64,000 nt of DNA from Granulicella sapmiensis (GTDB lineage: Bacteria > Acidobacteriota > Terriglobia > Terriglobales > Acidobacteriaceae). The notes beneath the pieces are model-generated. The model was not told where the DNA came from, searched no databases, and was given only the letters and a program-made list of their open reading frames with translations. The stretch covers positions 1 through 64,000 of the forward strand of contig JAMFSR010000019.1 of assembly GCA_026225395.1 (NCBI GenBank), given 5' to 3'. Positions within the stretch are counted from its first letter, which is position 1. The number at the start of each line of letters is the position of its first letter. The position numbers and the translations under genes were made by a program. Below are positions 33,657 through 42,820 of the stretch, piece by piece.

Positions 33657-33738
33657 AAATTGCTGGCGGGTCAAGCAAAGAACGGGAGGAAGCAGGTTCC
33701 TCGCGATGCTCGGAATGACAATCAGAAAAGCAAAGGCA

Positions 33739-33770
33739 AAGCGGCAGACTCTGTTGGAGTCTGCCGCTTG
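33739..33770. terminator. Bidirectional intrinsic terminator downstream of the E2 gene
   Basis: AAGCGGCAGACTC (33739-33751) pairs perfectly with GAGTCTGCCGCTT (33757-33769) around TGTTG. Read on the minus strand it is followed by TTTGCCTTTGCTTTT, suited to ending the E2 gene transcript 20 bases after its stop. Confidence 0.8.
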
Positions 33771-33791
33771 TTGTCACATGCCGGCTGCGTG

Positions 33792-35435
33792 TTAGCCGAT
33801 GTCTTCGGACCAGTTTTCGAGGTACTGTTTGAAGTCGGTCATGAACTTGCCGGCGTCGGCTCCGTCGATGATGCGGTGATCGAAGCCGAGGGTGAAGCGC
33901 TGGATCCAGCGGATGGCGATGGAGTCGTTGCCGTCCTTATCGGTGAGGACCATGGGTTCTTTGTTGAGGCCGCCGATGCCGAGGATGGCTGCTTGCGGCT
34001 GAGCGATGATCGGGGTGCCGAACTGCTCGCCGAAGATGCCGGAGTTGGTGAGGGTGAAGGTGCCGCCGGAGACTTCGTCGGGAGCGAGCTTCTTATTGCG
34101 GGCGCGGTCGGCGATATCGATGATGGCGCGTGTGATGCCGAGGAAGTTCTTCTCTTCGGTCTGTTTGATGACGGGGACGATGAGGCCCCAGTCGAGCGCG
34201 ACGGCGATGCCGATGTTGATGTTCTTGTTGTAGAGGATCGCTTCGCCCTGGATGGCGGCGTTGACGATGGGGTGCTTGCGCAGCGCCTGGATAGCGGCAC
34301 GCGTGATGAAGGGCATGTAGGTGAGCTTGACGCCGTTGCGCTGCTCGTACTTGTTCTTCTCTTTTTCGCGGAGCTTGACGATGCGGGTCATGTCCACCTT
34401 GAAGACGGTGTGGACGTGTGGGCTGGTGGCTTTGGACTCAACCATGCGCTTGGCGATGATGCTGCGCATCTTGGACATGGGGACGAGCTCGCCGGGTTGG
34501 GGCTGCGGAGCTGCGGGAGCGGCTGCTTTGGCCGGTGCTGCTGCCTGTGTTGCTGCTGGCTTGGCACCGCCGCCGTCGAGGTGGGCGGTGATGTCCTGCT
34601 TGGTGATGCGGCCGGAAGCGCCGGTGCCGGGGACGGTGGAGAGATCGACGTTGTTCTCGGCGGCGATTTTGCGGACGAGCGGCGAGGAGCGGAGGCCTTC
34701 GCCGGCTGTGGCTGAAGCAACAGCGGGGGCTGCTGGCTTTGCCGGGGCAGGAGTTGCTGCCGGTGCTGCTGCTGCCGGTGCTGCTGCTGCCGGTGCTGCC
34801 TTCGCGGGTGCGCCGGTAGCTCCGCCGATGACGGCGACGATGGTGTTGATGGTGACCGTTGAGCCTTCGGGGACCTTGATTTCGGTCAGAGTGCCTGCTA
34901 CGGGCGAGGGGATTTCTGCGTCGACTTTGTCGGTGGAGATTTCGAAAAGGGGTTCGTCGCGGGCGACGGTGTCGCCGACCTTCTTGAGCCACTTGGTGAG
35001 GGTGCCTTCGGTGATGGATTCGCCCATCTGCGGCATGGGAATCTCGGTTCCGGGACCGGTGGACGCGGGCGCCATGGCTTCGGCTGTTGCGATGGCGTCG
35101 TTGGTGGCCATGTCGGCTCCGGAGGGGGTCACGGTGTCTTCTTTGACCGGGAGAGCTGTGGCTGGAGCTGCTGCTGCCGGTTTGGCTGCTGCTCCGCCTT
35201 CTTCGCTGATGGTGCAGACGAGGGCGCCGACGTTGACGGTGGTGCCTTCCTGGACCTTGATTTCGCCCAGGACCCCAGCTACCGGCGAGGGGATTTCGGC
35301 GTCGACCTTGTCGGTCGAGATTTCGAAGAGAGGTTCATCGCGGGCGACTGTGTCGCCGGGCTTTTTGAGCCACTTGGTGAGGGTGCCTTCGGTGATGGAT
35401 TCGCCCATCTGGGGCATGACTACGTCGGTCGGCAT
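33792..35435 (-). CDS. 2-oxo acid dehydrogenase E2 (dihydrolipoyl acyltransferase) with two lipoyl domains, 547 aa
   Basis: Two nearly identical lipoyl domains (about residues 1-75 and 130-205), each with the lipoylated Lys in EISTDKVDAEIPSP, are joined by Ala/Pro-rich linkers. A peripheral-subunit-binding domain follows (SSPLVRKIAAENNVDLSTV) and then the catalytic acyltransferase domain with the HxxxD site in GFDHRIIDGAD. Layout fits SucB or a branched-chain/pyruvate E2; MPQMGESITEGT favours the succinyl or branched type. ATG 35435 is preferred over an upstream TTG. lipB lies just upstream on the same strand and lpdA is 2 kb away; no E1 gene is in the window. Confidence 0.92.
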   Translation of the reverse strand: MPTDVVMPQMGESITEGTLTKWLKKPGDTVARDEPLFEISTDKVDAEIPSPVAGVLGEIKVQEGTTVNVGALVCTISEEGGAAAKPAAAAPATALPVKEDTVTPSGADMATNDAIATAEAMAPASTGPGTEIPMPQMGESITEGTLTKWLKKVGDTVARDEPLFEISTDKVDAEIPSPVAGTLTEIKVPEGSTVTINTIVAVIGGATGAPAKAAPAAAAPAAAAPAATPAPAKPAAPAVASATAGEGLRSSPLVRKIAAENNVDLSTVPGTGASGRITKQDITAHLDGGGAKPAATQAAAPAKAAAPAAPQPQPGELVPMSKMRSIIAKRMVESKATSPHVHTVFKVDMTRIVKLREKEKNKYEQRNGVKLTYMPFITRAAIQALRKHPIVNAAIQGEAILYNKNINIGIAVALDWGLIVPVIKQTEEKNFLGITRAIIDIADRARNKKLAPDEVSGGTFTLTNSGIFGEQFGTPIIAQPQAAILGIGGLNKEPMVLTDKDGNDSIAIRWIQRFTLGFDHRIIDGADAGKFMTDFKQYLENWSEDIG

Positions 35436-35520
35436 CGGGATCTTTTTCTCCGGAAACAATAGGTGCTGCGCAACATTGGATTATATGCGGCTGAGGTAGA
35501 TGTCCGCATAGGCCGTGCGT

Positions 35521-36258
35521 TTAGCGGACTGTGGTTGTGCTGGAAGCAAGCAGCTCGTCGAGGGTTTCTACGGCGAGGATCTGGCGGTGGAAGACGTGGC
35601 CGAACTTGGCGGCTACAGCGTTAGCCGCCTGCGCGAGCGTTGGCGGAGGGTCGAGTGGGGACTCTAGTTCGAGCGAGGTGACGGTGCGGTCGGTGATGCC
35701 GCAGGGGACGATCCAGTCGAAGTCGCGGAGGTCAGTGGTGACGTTGAGCGCGAAGCCGTGCGAGGTGATGGCCTGCGAGACGTGAATGCCGATGGCGGCG
35801 ATTTTTTTCTCGCGGATGCTGCCGCCAGCGTAGGTCCAGACGCCGGTGAGCTTGCAGATGCGCTGGGCGGGGACGCCGAAGTCCTTGCAGGTGAGGATGA
35901 GGGCTTCTTCCATGAGGCGGACGAAGTCGACGGGGCCGAGGTGTGGGCCTTTTTTGCCGGGAAGGTCGCCGCGGAGGTCGAAGATGGGGTAGCCGACGAG
36001 CTGGCCGGGACCATGGTAGGTGACGTCGCCGCCGCGGTTGATGTCGTGGATTTCGACTTCGCGCCGGGCCAGGGTCTCGTCGGTGGCGAGGATGTTGGCG
36101 CGGGTGGCGTTGCGGCCGAGGGTGAGGACCGGTGGGTGCTCGAGGAGCAGGAGCGTGTCGCCGATGACGCCGGCTTTGCGGGCGGCGACGACTTCGGCCT
36201 GGATGCGCAGGCCTTCGGCGTAGGAGATGCGGCCTAGTTGGAGGAGGTGGATGTGCAT
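35521..36258 (-). CDS. lipB: Lipoyl(octanoyl) transferase LipB, 245 aa
   Basis: Transfers octanoate from acyl carrier protein to E2 and GcvH lysines; LipA then makes lipoate. The signature RGGDVTYHGPGQLVGYP is around residue 75. GVWTYAGGSIREKKIAAIGI carries the catalytic Lys, and VPCGITDRTVTSL the acyl-accepting Cys. The length is normal. It is upstream of the two-lipoyl-domain E2 on the same strand with an 85-base gap, a logical operon of a modifying enzyme and its substrate. Confidence 0.95.
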   Translation of the reverse strand: MHIHLLQLGRISYAEGLRIQAEVVAARKAGVIGDTLLLLEHPPVLTLGRNATRANILATDETLARREVEIHDINRGGDVTYHGPGQLVGYPIFDLRGDLPGKKGPHLGPVDFVRLMEEALILTCKDFGVPAQRICKLTGVWTYAGGSIREKKIAAIGIHVSQAITSHGFALNVTTDLRDFDWIVPCGITDRTVTSLELESPLDPPPTLAQAANAVAAKFGHVFHRQILAVETLDELLASSTTTVR

Positions 36259-36406
36259 CGAGAGACAAAGTGCCTCCCTCTAGCTTAAGGAAGAGTCGTG
36301 GCAGAATGCAAAGGCGTGAGGTCAGGGGCCTTATGCGGTGCTTTGCTCATAAGAGCTATCCGAAGCATGGTGAGCGACGCGCTATCGTGGTCTAATTGTT
36401 TGCACC

Positions 36407-37426
36407 ATGCATCCATACCTAAGTCGAGTCGTTTGTGGAGTCGTTGGTTTCGCTATTGCGGCAGTTATCTTTCTCTTGTTCCCTAGAAAGAAACCAGACC
36501 AGCAATCATCAATAGCTCTGAAGCGATATCGTTCTTTAACGCTCTGCGCTTTTCTGATGCTTCTCTTGTCCGTGATGGGCGCGATGTATTTCATGCACGC
36601 GATAATTGGATTGCACGCTGCATATTGGATAGTGCCAGTTTTCGGCGCGCTTGGCGGATTAGTTGGTTCGCTTATACGTAACGCGAACCATTTGACATTG
36701 GTCACATTCGATCCGCAAAACTGCAGAATCCGCTTGGGGTTCATCGGAGATATTGTCCTCGGGTTGGGCGGTGCAGCTGTGGTGGCATTTCTCTTCGAGA
36801 ACACTCTCAATTTCGATCCGCAGAAGCAGGGTAGTTATCCCTTGATGATTTCTGTGTGCTTCATCGCTGGAGTCTTTGGCCAGCTTTTGATCGAAATTGC
36901 AGGTGAAAAGGTTATTGCCAAAGAAGCTCTGACTATTGCCAAAGAAGCAGGGAAGGAAGCCAAAGAAGCTGGCAAAGAAACTGAAGCCCTGAAATTGTCG
37001 GCATCTGCAGCATTTGTTGTGGCGTCACTGTATAAAATAGATAAAGGTTCATTTGGTGAGGCATTAGAAGCCGCTAATAAAGCTCTTGAGCTCGATTCGA
37101 ACAATCTGCGAGCTATTGTGGCTAAGGCAAGGGCTCTAAAAAGATTGGGAAAGATTCGAGAGGCTTTGGCAGCGGTAGATGATGCACTTGCAAGAGCCGA
37201 CGTTAAAGCGACCGCAGAAGATCGAGGCGTTCTTCTGTATAACAGGGCCTGCTATAACCTTCTGATGAATCCCGCCGATATAGATGGAACGCTAGCTTCG
37301 CTGGAAGTCGCATTTCCGCTTCGTCCTGATCTTAGGAAGCTTGCAGCGAAAGACGATGACCTGCGGACGCTTTGGGATAACCCAAGATTCGTGCAACTAA
37401 CGGGTGATGAACCACGTCAAATTTAG
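36407..37426 (+). CDS. Membrane protein with C-terminal TPR repeats, 339 aa
   Basis: Four or five membrane segments in residues 5-170 (VVCGVVGFAIAAVIFLLFP, LTLCAFLMLLLSVMGAMYF, IGDIVLGLGGAAVVAFLF, YPLMISVCFIAGVFGQLLIE) are followed by a Lys/Glu/Ala-rich helix (KEALTIAKEAGKEAKEAGK) and TPR-like helices (FGEALEAANKALELDSNNL, AIVAKARALKRLGKIREAL). The base composition is clearly more AT-rich than that of lipB and lpdA on either side, suggesting transfer. Function is unknown; TPRs suggest a protein partner. Confidence 0.7.
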   Translation: MHPYLSRVVCGVVGFAIAAVIFLLFPRKKPDQQSSIALKRYRSLTLCAFLMLLLSVMGAMYFMHAIIGLHAAYWIVPVFGALGGLVGSLIRNANHLTLVTFDPQNCRIRLGFIGDIVLGLGGAAVVAFLFENTLNFDPQKQGSYPLMISVCFIAGVFGQLLIEIAGEKVIAKEALTIAKEAGKEAKEAGKETEALKLSASAAFVVASLYKIDKGSFGEALEAANKALELDSNNLRAIVAKARALKRLGKIREALAAVDDALARADVKATAEDRGVLLYNRACYNLLMNPADIDGTLASLEVAFPLRPDLRKLAAKDDDLRTLWDNPRFVQLTGDEPRQI

Positions 37427-37492
37427 TGCTTGACCAGCTAGACATTACGCTATAACTTGAGTCAAGTTCAGCCTGAAGGGAGAGCTAATAGT

Positions 37493-37549
37493 ATGAACAC
37501 GAATTTCCGAGATGTAGACGCAACAACATTTCCTCCCAAAGTTAGCTGA
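37493..37549 (+). CDS. Possible 18-aa peptide between gene and terminator
   Basis: An ATG with GAAGGGAGAG about ten bases upstream opens a frame for MNTNFRDVDATTFPPKVS, then TGA. A perfect GC-rich hairpin follows 20 bases later. It is too short to judge by composition. It may be a leader peptide, a remnant of a longer gene, or chance. Confidence 0.25.
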   Translation: MNTNFRDVDATTFPPKVS

Positions 37550-37569
37550 ATTTTAAGCCGATGTATATC

Positions 37570-37603
37570 AACGCGCAGCCATAGTATGGCTGCGCGTTCG
37601 GGT
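37570..37603. terminator. Intrinsic terminator shared by convergent genes
   Basis: AACGCGCAGCCA pairs perfectly with TGGCTGCGCGTT (37570-37598, loop TAGTA) and is followed by CGGGTTTT. It sits between the TPR gene and the convergent lpdA gene, which ends at 37611. Confidence 0.85.
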
Positions 37604-37610
37604 TTTATCA

Positions 37611-39074
37611 TTAGACATTGATTGCCATGCCCTCAACGCTCGAGAAGCCGTCGAGCAGGCTCTCGCTTAGCGTGGGGTGGGCGTGGATGGTGAACATCAG
37701 CTCTTCAACCGTGGCTTCGAGCTCCATGGCGACGACGCACTCGGCGATGAGCTCGGTGGCGTTCGGGCCGATGATGTGGACGCCGAGGACTTCGCCGTAC
37801 TTGGCGTCGGAGACGACCTTGACGAAGCCGTCGTGCGAGTCGAGGATGGTGGCCTTCGAGTTGCCGACGAACGGGAACTTGCCGACCTTGACCTGGTAGC
37901 CCTTTTCCTTGGCTTGCGCCTCCGTGAGGCCGACACTGCCGATCTGCGGATCGCAGTAGGTGCAGCCCGGGACGCGGTCTTTGCGGACGGGGCGTGCGTA
38001 TTTGCCAGCGAGTTTGCTGGCGACGACGACGCCGCACATTGCGCCGACATGGGCGAGCTGTGGGAGGCCGGCGACGATGTCGCCGATGGCGTAGACGCCG
38101 GGTTCGGTAGTTTCCATCCATTCGTTCACGGGGACGAAGGCGCGGTCGAGGGTGATGTTCACCTTGTCGAGGCCGGCGTCATAGGTGCGCGGTCCGCGGC
38201 CCACGGCGACGAGGACCTTTTCGGCTTCCTTGACCTGCGGCTTGCCGGAGGCGTCGGTAAAGCTGACCTTTACGCCGCCCTTGGTTTTTTCGATCTTCTC
38301 GACCTTGCAGCTTACGTTTACGTCGATGCCGCGCTTCTTATAGGCGCGGGTCAGCTCCTTGGAGACTTCTTCGTCTTCCACGGGAACGATGCGGGGCAGC
38401 GCCTCGACGATGGTGACTTCCGCGCCGAAGCTCTTGAAGACCGAAGCGAACTCGACGCCGACGGCACCGGAGCCGATGACAACCAGCGACTTGGGGAACT
38501 CGGGCAACGAGAGGATCTCGATGTTGGTCAGGATGGTGTCGTCGGCCTTGTAACCGGGAAGCATGCGGGCGTCGGAGCCGGTGGCGAGTACGACCTTCTT
38601 AGCCTGTACCTTGGTCGCGGTCTGGGCTTCGGAGCCTTGGCCTTTGCCTTTGTCTTCCGCGGTGACGTCAATGGTGAAGACACCGTCTTTGGCGCCACCG
38701 GTCAGACGGCCGTGGCCGCGGACGACAGTGATCTTGTTCTTCTTCATCAGGAAGTCGAGACCCTTGGTGTGCTTCACGATGATGTCGTTCTTGCGCTTGA
38801 GCACGTTGGACCAGTTGAGCTTCGGCGCACTGACGCCTTCGATGCCGTAGCTTTCGGCGTGCTTCAGGTGGTCCCAGACTTCGGCGGAGAAGAGCATGGC
38901 CTTGGTCGGGATGCAGCCCCAGTGCAGGCATGTGCCGCCGAGCTTGTCGGTTTTTTCGATGATGGCGACCTTCAGGCCGAGCTGTGCGGCGCGGATGCCG
39001 CAGGTGTAGCCGGCGGGACCGCCGCCGAGGATGACGAGATCGTAGATTGTTTCTGCCAAGGGGAGTGGCTCCAT
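37611..39074 (-). CDS. lpdA: Dihydrolipoyl dehydrogenase (E3), 487 aa
   Basis: A flavoprotein that reoxidises dihydrolipoamide of 2-oxo acid dehydrogenases with NAD. FAD motif VILGGGPAGYTCGIRAAQLG at the start; the redox disulfide in GGTCLHWGCIPTK; the NAD motif VIGSGAVGVEFASVFKSFG mid-protein; a second FAD motif YAIGDIVAGLPQLAHVG; and the C-terminal HAHPTLSE with the catalytic His-Glu of the partner subunit. The length is typical. It probably serves the E2 encoded at 33792. Confidence 0.96.
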   Translation of the reverse strand: MEPLPLAETIYDLVILGGGPAGYTCGIRAAQLGLKVAIIEKTDKLGGTCLHWGCIPTKAMLFSAEVWDHLKHAESYGIEGVSAPKLNWSNVLKRKNDIIVKHTKGLDFLMKKNKITVVRGHGRLTGGAKDGVFTIDVTAEDKGKGQGSEAQTATKVQAKKVVLATGSDARMLPGYKADDTILTNIEILSLPEFPKSLVVIGSGAVGVEFASVFKSFGAEVTIVEALPRIVPVEDEEVSKELTRAYKKRGIDVNVSCKVEKIEKTKGGVKVSFTDASGKPQVKEAEKVLVAVGRGPRTYDAGLDKVNITLDRAFVPVNEWMETTEPGVYAIGDIVAGLPQLAHVGAMCGVVVASKLAGKYARPVRKDRVPGCTYCDPQIGSVGLTEAQAKEKGYQVKVGKFPFVGNSKATILDSHDGFVKVVSDAKYGEVLGVHIIGPNATELIAECVVAMELEATVEELMFTIHAHPTLSESLLDGFSSVEGMAINV

Positions 39075-39190
39075 TCGTGCGTCTTTACGCGGGTGGAATT
39101 GTCGACGCCTTAGTTTACGCCGCGCATGTAACCCAACGGAATTGGATGTGCGAGTACCGAATCGGATTCGGGCCGCGCAACAGCAGGAGT

Positions 39191-39207
39191 GCGCCTAAGG
39201 AGGGCGC
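39191..39207 (+). promoter_or_regulatory. Hairpin enclosing the ribosome-binding site of the lysozyme gene
   Basis: GCGCC (39191-39195) pairs with GGCGC (39203-39207), placing TAAGGAG of the ribosome site in the loop and edge of the stem. It may be a translation control element or chance. Confidence 0.4.
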
Positions 39208-39213
39208 TTTGTG

Positions 39214-39684
39214 ATGAACAATAGCTTCAGATACAGCGATAAGGGCCTGGCCCTGACGAAGAGCTTCGAGGGGCTGCGGTTGACGGCCTACCAGGATGTG
39301 GCGGGGGTCTGGACTGTCGGTTACGGACATACGGGCCCGGCGATTCTTGATGGTATGACGATCAGCGAGGCGGATGCAGAGGCGCTGCTGCGGGCGGATC
39401 TTGCTGATGCGATCACGTGCGTAAACCGTGCTGTCCGAGTGGAGATTACGCAGAACCAGTTCGATGCGTTGGTGGACTTCTGCTTCAATGCTGGGCGCGG
39501 CAACTTTCTGCAGTCCATGTTGCTGCGCAAGGTTAACCTGGAGGATTTTGCCGGGGCTGTAGTGCAGTTCGGGTTCTGGGTGCATGCGGGCGAAAAGGTT
39601 GTGCCGGGGTTGGTGCGTCGGCGTAAGGCCGAAGCAGCGCTGTTTGTGGAAGACGGCGAGGGCGCGGTGATAAGGTCAACCTGA
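39214..39684 (+). CDS. Phage-type lysozyme, GH24 family, 156 aa
   Basis: A muramidase of the T4/P21 endolysin family. The catalytic Glu is in LTKSFEGLRLTAYQD, and the Asp/Thr region is in AGVWTVGYGHTGP. NQFDALVDFCFNAGRGNF and GLVRRRKAEAALF are family motifs. There is no signal peptide and no holin beside it. The chain begins ATG 39214 (a GTG one codon earlier is possible) behind AAGGAGGG. It is probably a prophage leftover or a domesticated enzyme; no other phage gene is adjacent. Confidence 0.9.
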   Translation: MNNSFRYSDKGLALTKSFEGLRLTAYQDVAGVWTVGYGHTGPAILDGMTISEADAEALLRADLADAITCVNRAVRVEITQNQFDALVDFCFNAGRGNFLQSMLLRKVNLEDFAGAVVQFGFWVHAGEKVVPGLVRRRKAEAALFVEDGEGAVIRST

Positions 39685-39832
39685 AAGTGGGCCTAACCTG
39701 CTTTCTTTGGAATATTTTGCACGTAACTCATTTATTTGCAATATTTTGGCGGACACCGTTGGCTGTAGCCTGAACAAAATAAGCCACTTGGCCCAGGATA
39801 TACAGGTAAGGGTGGGGGGAGGGGTAGCCGCG

Positions 39833-40795
39833 ATGCGCAAGATTCTTATCGATACCGACACCGCCTCTGACGACGCTGTCGCGCTGATCATGGCATTGCG
39901 TTCGCCGCTGGTGGAGGTCGTCGCGATTACGCTGGTGGCGGGCAACGTCGCTGTGGATCAGGGCGTGAACAATGCGCTGTACACGGCGGAGCTGTGCGGG
40001 TCGGAAGTGCCTGTGTATCGAGGGGCAGAAAAGCCGCTGTTCCGCGAGCTTGAGCCGGCGCACTGGTTCCACGGCATGGACGGCATGGGCGACCACGGCT
40101 ACGCGCCCAGCCGGCGCAAGGTGCAGGCGACGCACGCGGTCGAAGCCATCGTTGCGGCGGCGATGGCCAACCCCGGGCTTGAGGTGATCACGCTTGGGCC
40201 GCTGACCAACCTCGCTCTGGCACTCGAGCGCGAACCGCGGATCGTTGCCAACATTGGCCGTTGCGTCGTGATGGGCGGCGCCGCCTGCACAGAGGGTAAT
40301 GTGACTCCGGCCGCCGAGTTCAATATCTGGGTCGATCCGGAAGCGGCGCGCAAGGTCTTCCTTTCCGGTCTGCCGATCCAGATGGTCGGCTGGGAGCTTT
40401 CGCGTCACGCGTCCGTGCTGAACGCTGCGGACATCGCGGGCATCCTTGCGCTCAAGACGCCGCTCGCGGAGTTTGCCATCGAGTGCAACAGCTCCGGCGC
40501 GGTCGCCTACGAGAAGCAGACCGGCGAGCACGGCATCTCGCTGCCGGACCCCATCGCGATGGCGGTGCTGTTGCACCCGGAGCTTGTGCTGGAGGCGAGC
40601 GCACATTTCGTGGAGATTGAAACGCAAAGCGCTCTCACGCGTGGGATGACGGTCGTTGATCGGTTGAATGTTTCGGACGATGCACGGAATGAGCGCGTGT
40701 GGAGCGAGGCGCGCTCGCACGCGAAGAAGGTGGAGATTTGCTGGAAGCTCGACGTTGCAGGATGGAAGAAAGCGTTGCTGACAGCGCTGGCTTAG
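39833..40795 (+). CDS. Inosine/uridine-preferring nucleoside hydrolase family protein, 320 aa
   Basis: Cleaves ribonucleosides to base and ribose. The calcium-binding signature DTDTASDDAVALIMAL is at residues 7-22. VITLGPLTNLALAL, CVVMGGAACTEGNVTPAAEFN and the late Asp in ISLPDPIAMAVLL complete the active site. The length is normal. ATG 39833 is chosen; the frame upstream is AT-rich noise. It stands alone with no linked transporter, and substrate preference cannot be told. Confidence 0.92.
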   Translation: MRKILIDTDTASDDAVALIMALRSPLVEVVAITLVAGNVAVDQGVNNALYTAELCGSEVPVYRGAEKPLFRELEPAHWFHGMDGMGDHGYAPSRRKVQATHAVEAIVAAAMANPGLEVITLGPLTNLALALEREPRIVANIGRCVVMGGAACTEGNVTPAAEFNIWVDPEAARKVFLSGLPIQMVGWELSRHASVLNAADIAGILALKTPLAEFAIECNSSGAVAYEKQTGEHGISLPDPIAMAVLLHPELVLEASAHFVEIETQSALTRGMTVVDRLNVSDDARNERVWSEARSHAKKVEICWKLDVAGWKKALLTALA

Positions 40796-40928
40796 CTGGG
40801 CAGTGATTCGGTCTTTGTGAGAGCCGTTCCGCTAACCAGGAACGCCGCGCCAAGTGCAGAGTATTGCGGATCGGAGGGACGCCGATTCATATTTCGTTGG
40901 CGGAAGTATCTGCGGAGCTGGATGAGTT

Positions 40929-41264
40929 TTAGCTTTTGTTGCATTGCCATTTATGGAGGCCGCAATGCATACATTTTCGGGCGAGCGAACCGAACCGCAA
41001 AGCACCTTTCGATCCAAAATATTCACCGCATCTTGGGCAAGAAAATTGAAACCACTGCGATCCCACAAGGAAAAACCAAACCATGTAGATACCCGCGCCA
41101 ATAAAGCCGGGAATAAAAGTGTGTGCGAGCCAAAAGCCCAGCATCGCGATCGAGCCAACTATGGGAACGTAGCCCAACCAAACGAGAAGCGCATTCCGTC
41201 TGAGATGCCGATACTCTTGCCAGTCGGCAAAGTACTCATCACCGGCACTGCATGGCGCTTTCAT
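40929..41264 (-). CDS. Small membrane protein with zinc-ribbon, 111 aa
   Basis: Two membrane segments ([35 protein letters not shown]) are followed by a cytoplasmic CPRC ... CMHC zinc ribbon ([27 protein letters not shown]). Its ATG overlaps the hemB stop (ATGA), so it is translated together with hemB. The family was not recognised. The composition is lower in GC than hemB. Confidence 0.6.
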   Translation of the reverse strand: MKAPCSAGDEYFADWQEYRHLRRNALLVWLGYVPIVGSIAMLGFWLAHTFIPGFIGAGIYMVWFFLVGSQWFQFSCPRCGEYFGSKGALRFGSLARKCMHCGLHKWQCNKS

Positions 41265-42250
41265 CCCAGCACCTTCGCCGCATCCTTCGCAAAGTACGTC
41301 ACGATAAAGTCCGCTCCTGCTCGCCGAATGCTCAGCAGGCTTTCGAGCATCGCGCGTTCGGGCTCCAGCCAGCCGCGCTGGAAGGCTGCGTGGAGCATCG
41401 AGTACTCGCCTGAGACCTGATAGGCGCCCATGGGCAGATCGAAGCGCTGGCGAGCTTCGTGGATTACGTCGAGGTAGGGCATTGCGGGCTTCATGAGCAG
41501 CATGTCGCAGCCTTCTGCGATGTCCTGTTCGATCTCGCGCATGGCCTCGCGCAGGTTTGCGCCGTCCATCTGGTAGGTGCGGCGGTCGCCGAACTGCGGG
41601 GCAGAGTCGGCGGCTTCGCGGAAGGGACCGTAGAAGGCTGAGGCGAACTTGCTGGCGTAGCTCATGATCGGCGTGTTGGTTTTGCCGGCGTCGTCAAGCG
41701 CTTCACGCATCGCGGCGATGCGGCCGTCCATCATGTCGCTCGGCGCGACGATGTCCGCTCCGGCCTCGGCGAGCGAAACAGCCGTTTTAGCCAGCAGCGC
41801 CACGCTGGAATCGTTCTCAACCTCGTAGTGTTCGCCGTCGCGATTCACGATGCCGCAGTGGCCGTGCGAGGTGTACTCGCACAGGCAGACGTCGGCGATG
41901 GTAACGAGCGATTCCGTTTTGACGCTGGCTTTGATGGTCCGGATCGCGCGTTGCGTGACGCCGTCGGTCGCATAAGCGCCTGTTCCGGTCTCATCCTTCT
42001 TGCTCGGAATCCCGAATAGCAGCAAGCCGCCAATACCGAGCGCGGCGCAGGCTTCGGCTTCCTTCACAATCTCGTCGATCGAGAGATTGAACACGCCGGG
42101 CATCGAGCTGATCTCGCGGCGCACGCCTTCGCCTTCACACACAAACAGCGGATAGATCAGCGCGCTGGGCTCGAGGTGGGTTTCGCGCACCAGCGAGCGC
42201 ATTGCGGCGGTAGAGCGCAGACGGCGCAGGCGCGTGGCAGGAAAGTTCAT
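41261..42250 (-). CDS. hemB: Delta-aminolevulinic acid dehydratase (porphobilinogen synthase), 329 aa
   Basis: Condenses two 5-aminolevulinate molecules in heme synthesis. The two active-site lysines are in [16 protein letters not shown] and [27 protein letters not shown] carries the zinc-binding cysteines, so this is a zinc-type enzyme. It starts [12 protein letters not shown] and has normal length. It is followed by an overlapping small membrane-protein gene. Confidence 0.96.
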   Translation of the reverse strand: MNFPATRLRRLRSTAAMRSLVRETHLEPSALIYPLFVCEGEGVRREISSMPGVFNLSIDEIVKEAEACAALGIGGLLLFGIPSKKDETGTGAYATDGVTQRAIRTIKASVKTESLVTIADVCLCEYTSHGHCGIVNRDGEHYEVENDSSVALLAKTAVSLAEAGADIVAPSDMMDGRIAAMREALDDAGKTNTPIMSYASKFASAFYGPFREAADSAPQFGDRRTYQMDGANLREAMREIEQDIAEGCDMLLMKPAMPYLDVIHEARQRFDLPMGAYQVSGEYSMLHAAFQRGWLEPERAMLESLLSIRRAGADFIVTYFAKDAAKVLG

Positions 42251-42286
42251 CCCTATAATGTACGTGCCACGCAGCCGCCAGCGCTA

Positions 42287-42820
42287 TCAGCGCGGCGAGG
42301 CAGCAGTGATGGCGGCGTACTCGTCGCCGCTGGCCGCCGGAGCCAGCAGCCACAGGGTGTAAATGCCCAGCGCCGTGCCGAAGATCGGATGGAACAGCGC
42401 CAGTATGCTGGTCACGATGGCGATCACGCGTCCCCAGGGCTGTTTGGTGAGGAGCGCATAGCCTGTCAGCAGGCTGAGCCCGAGGCCCACGATCAGGGAC
42501 ACGACAACGACCGGCCAGATCATCGCGAAGCCGAAGTTGCCCAGCGGCGCCCAATTGTTCCAGTCAGCGTTCAGGTGACTGCCGAATATCCCATGCAGGA
42601 ACATCAGGCCCACCAGCTTGCTCGCGGTCCGCTCAAACGCGTATACGATCCAGAGAATGCCGGCGACCTGCAGATGGCGCGACACGCGCGTGTAGGGCAG
42701 CACGGCGGGATAGCCGGGGTAAATCGGCGAGGGCTGGGGCTGCTGAACGACTGGCGTTCCGCAGTGGGGGCAGAAATGGGCGTCCTGCGCGAAAACGGCA
42801 CCGCACGAAGAACAGGTCAT
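42287..42820 (-). CDS. Zinc-ribbon membrane protein, 177 aa
   Basis: Starts with a double-Cys zinc ribbon (MTCSSCGAVFAQDAHFCPHC), then a Pro/Gln/Tyr-rich linker and four membrane segments (LQVAGILWIVYAFERTA, FAMIWPVVVVSLIVGLGLSL, GRVIAIVTSILALFHPIFG, LGIYTLWLLAP). This zinc_ribbon_2-plus-membrane layout is common among uncharacterised bacterial proteins. ATG 42820 has GGAGG ten bases upstream. It is divergent from mutS2. Confidence 0.7.
   Translation of the reverse strand: MTCSSCGAVFAQDAHFCPHCGTPVVQQPQPSPIYPGYPAVLPYTRVSRHLQVAGILWIVYAFERTASKLVGLMFLHGIFGSHLNADWNNWAPLGNFGFAMIWPVVVVSLIVGLGLSLLTGYALLTKQPWGRVIAIVTSILALFHPIFGTALGIYTLWLLAPAASGDEYAAITAASPR

Noticed and set aside
34321-35499. A 392-codon plus-strand frame opposite the E2 gene
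   Set aside because: Shadow of the E2 gene; the Ala-rich product comes from the reverse of the Ala/Pro linkers.
37677-39113. A 478-codon plus-strand frame opposite lpdA
   Set aside because: It mirrors the lpdA coding sequence, and its product is an acidic Asp/Gly-rich sequence with no family pattern.
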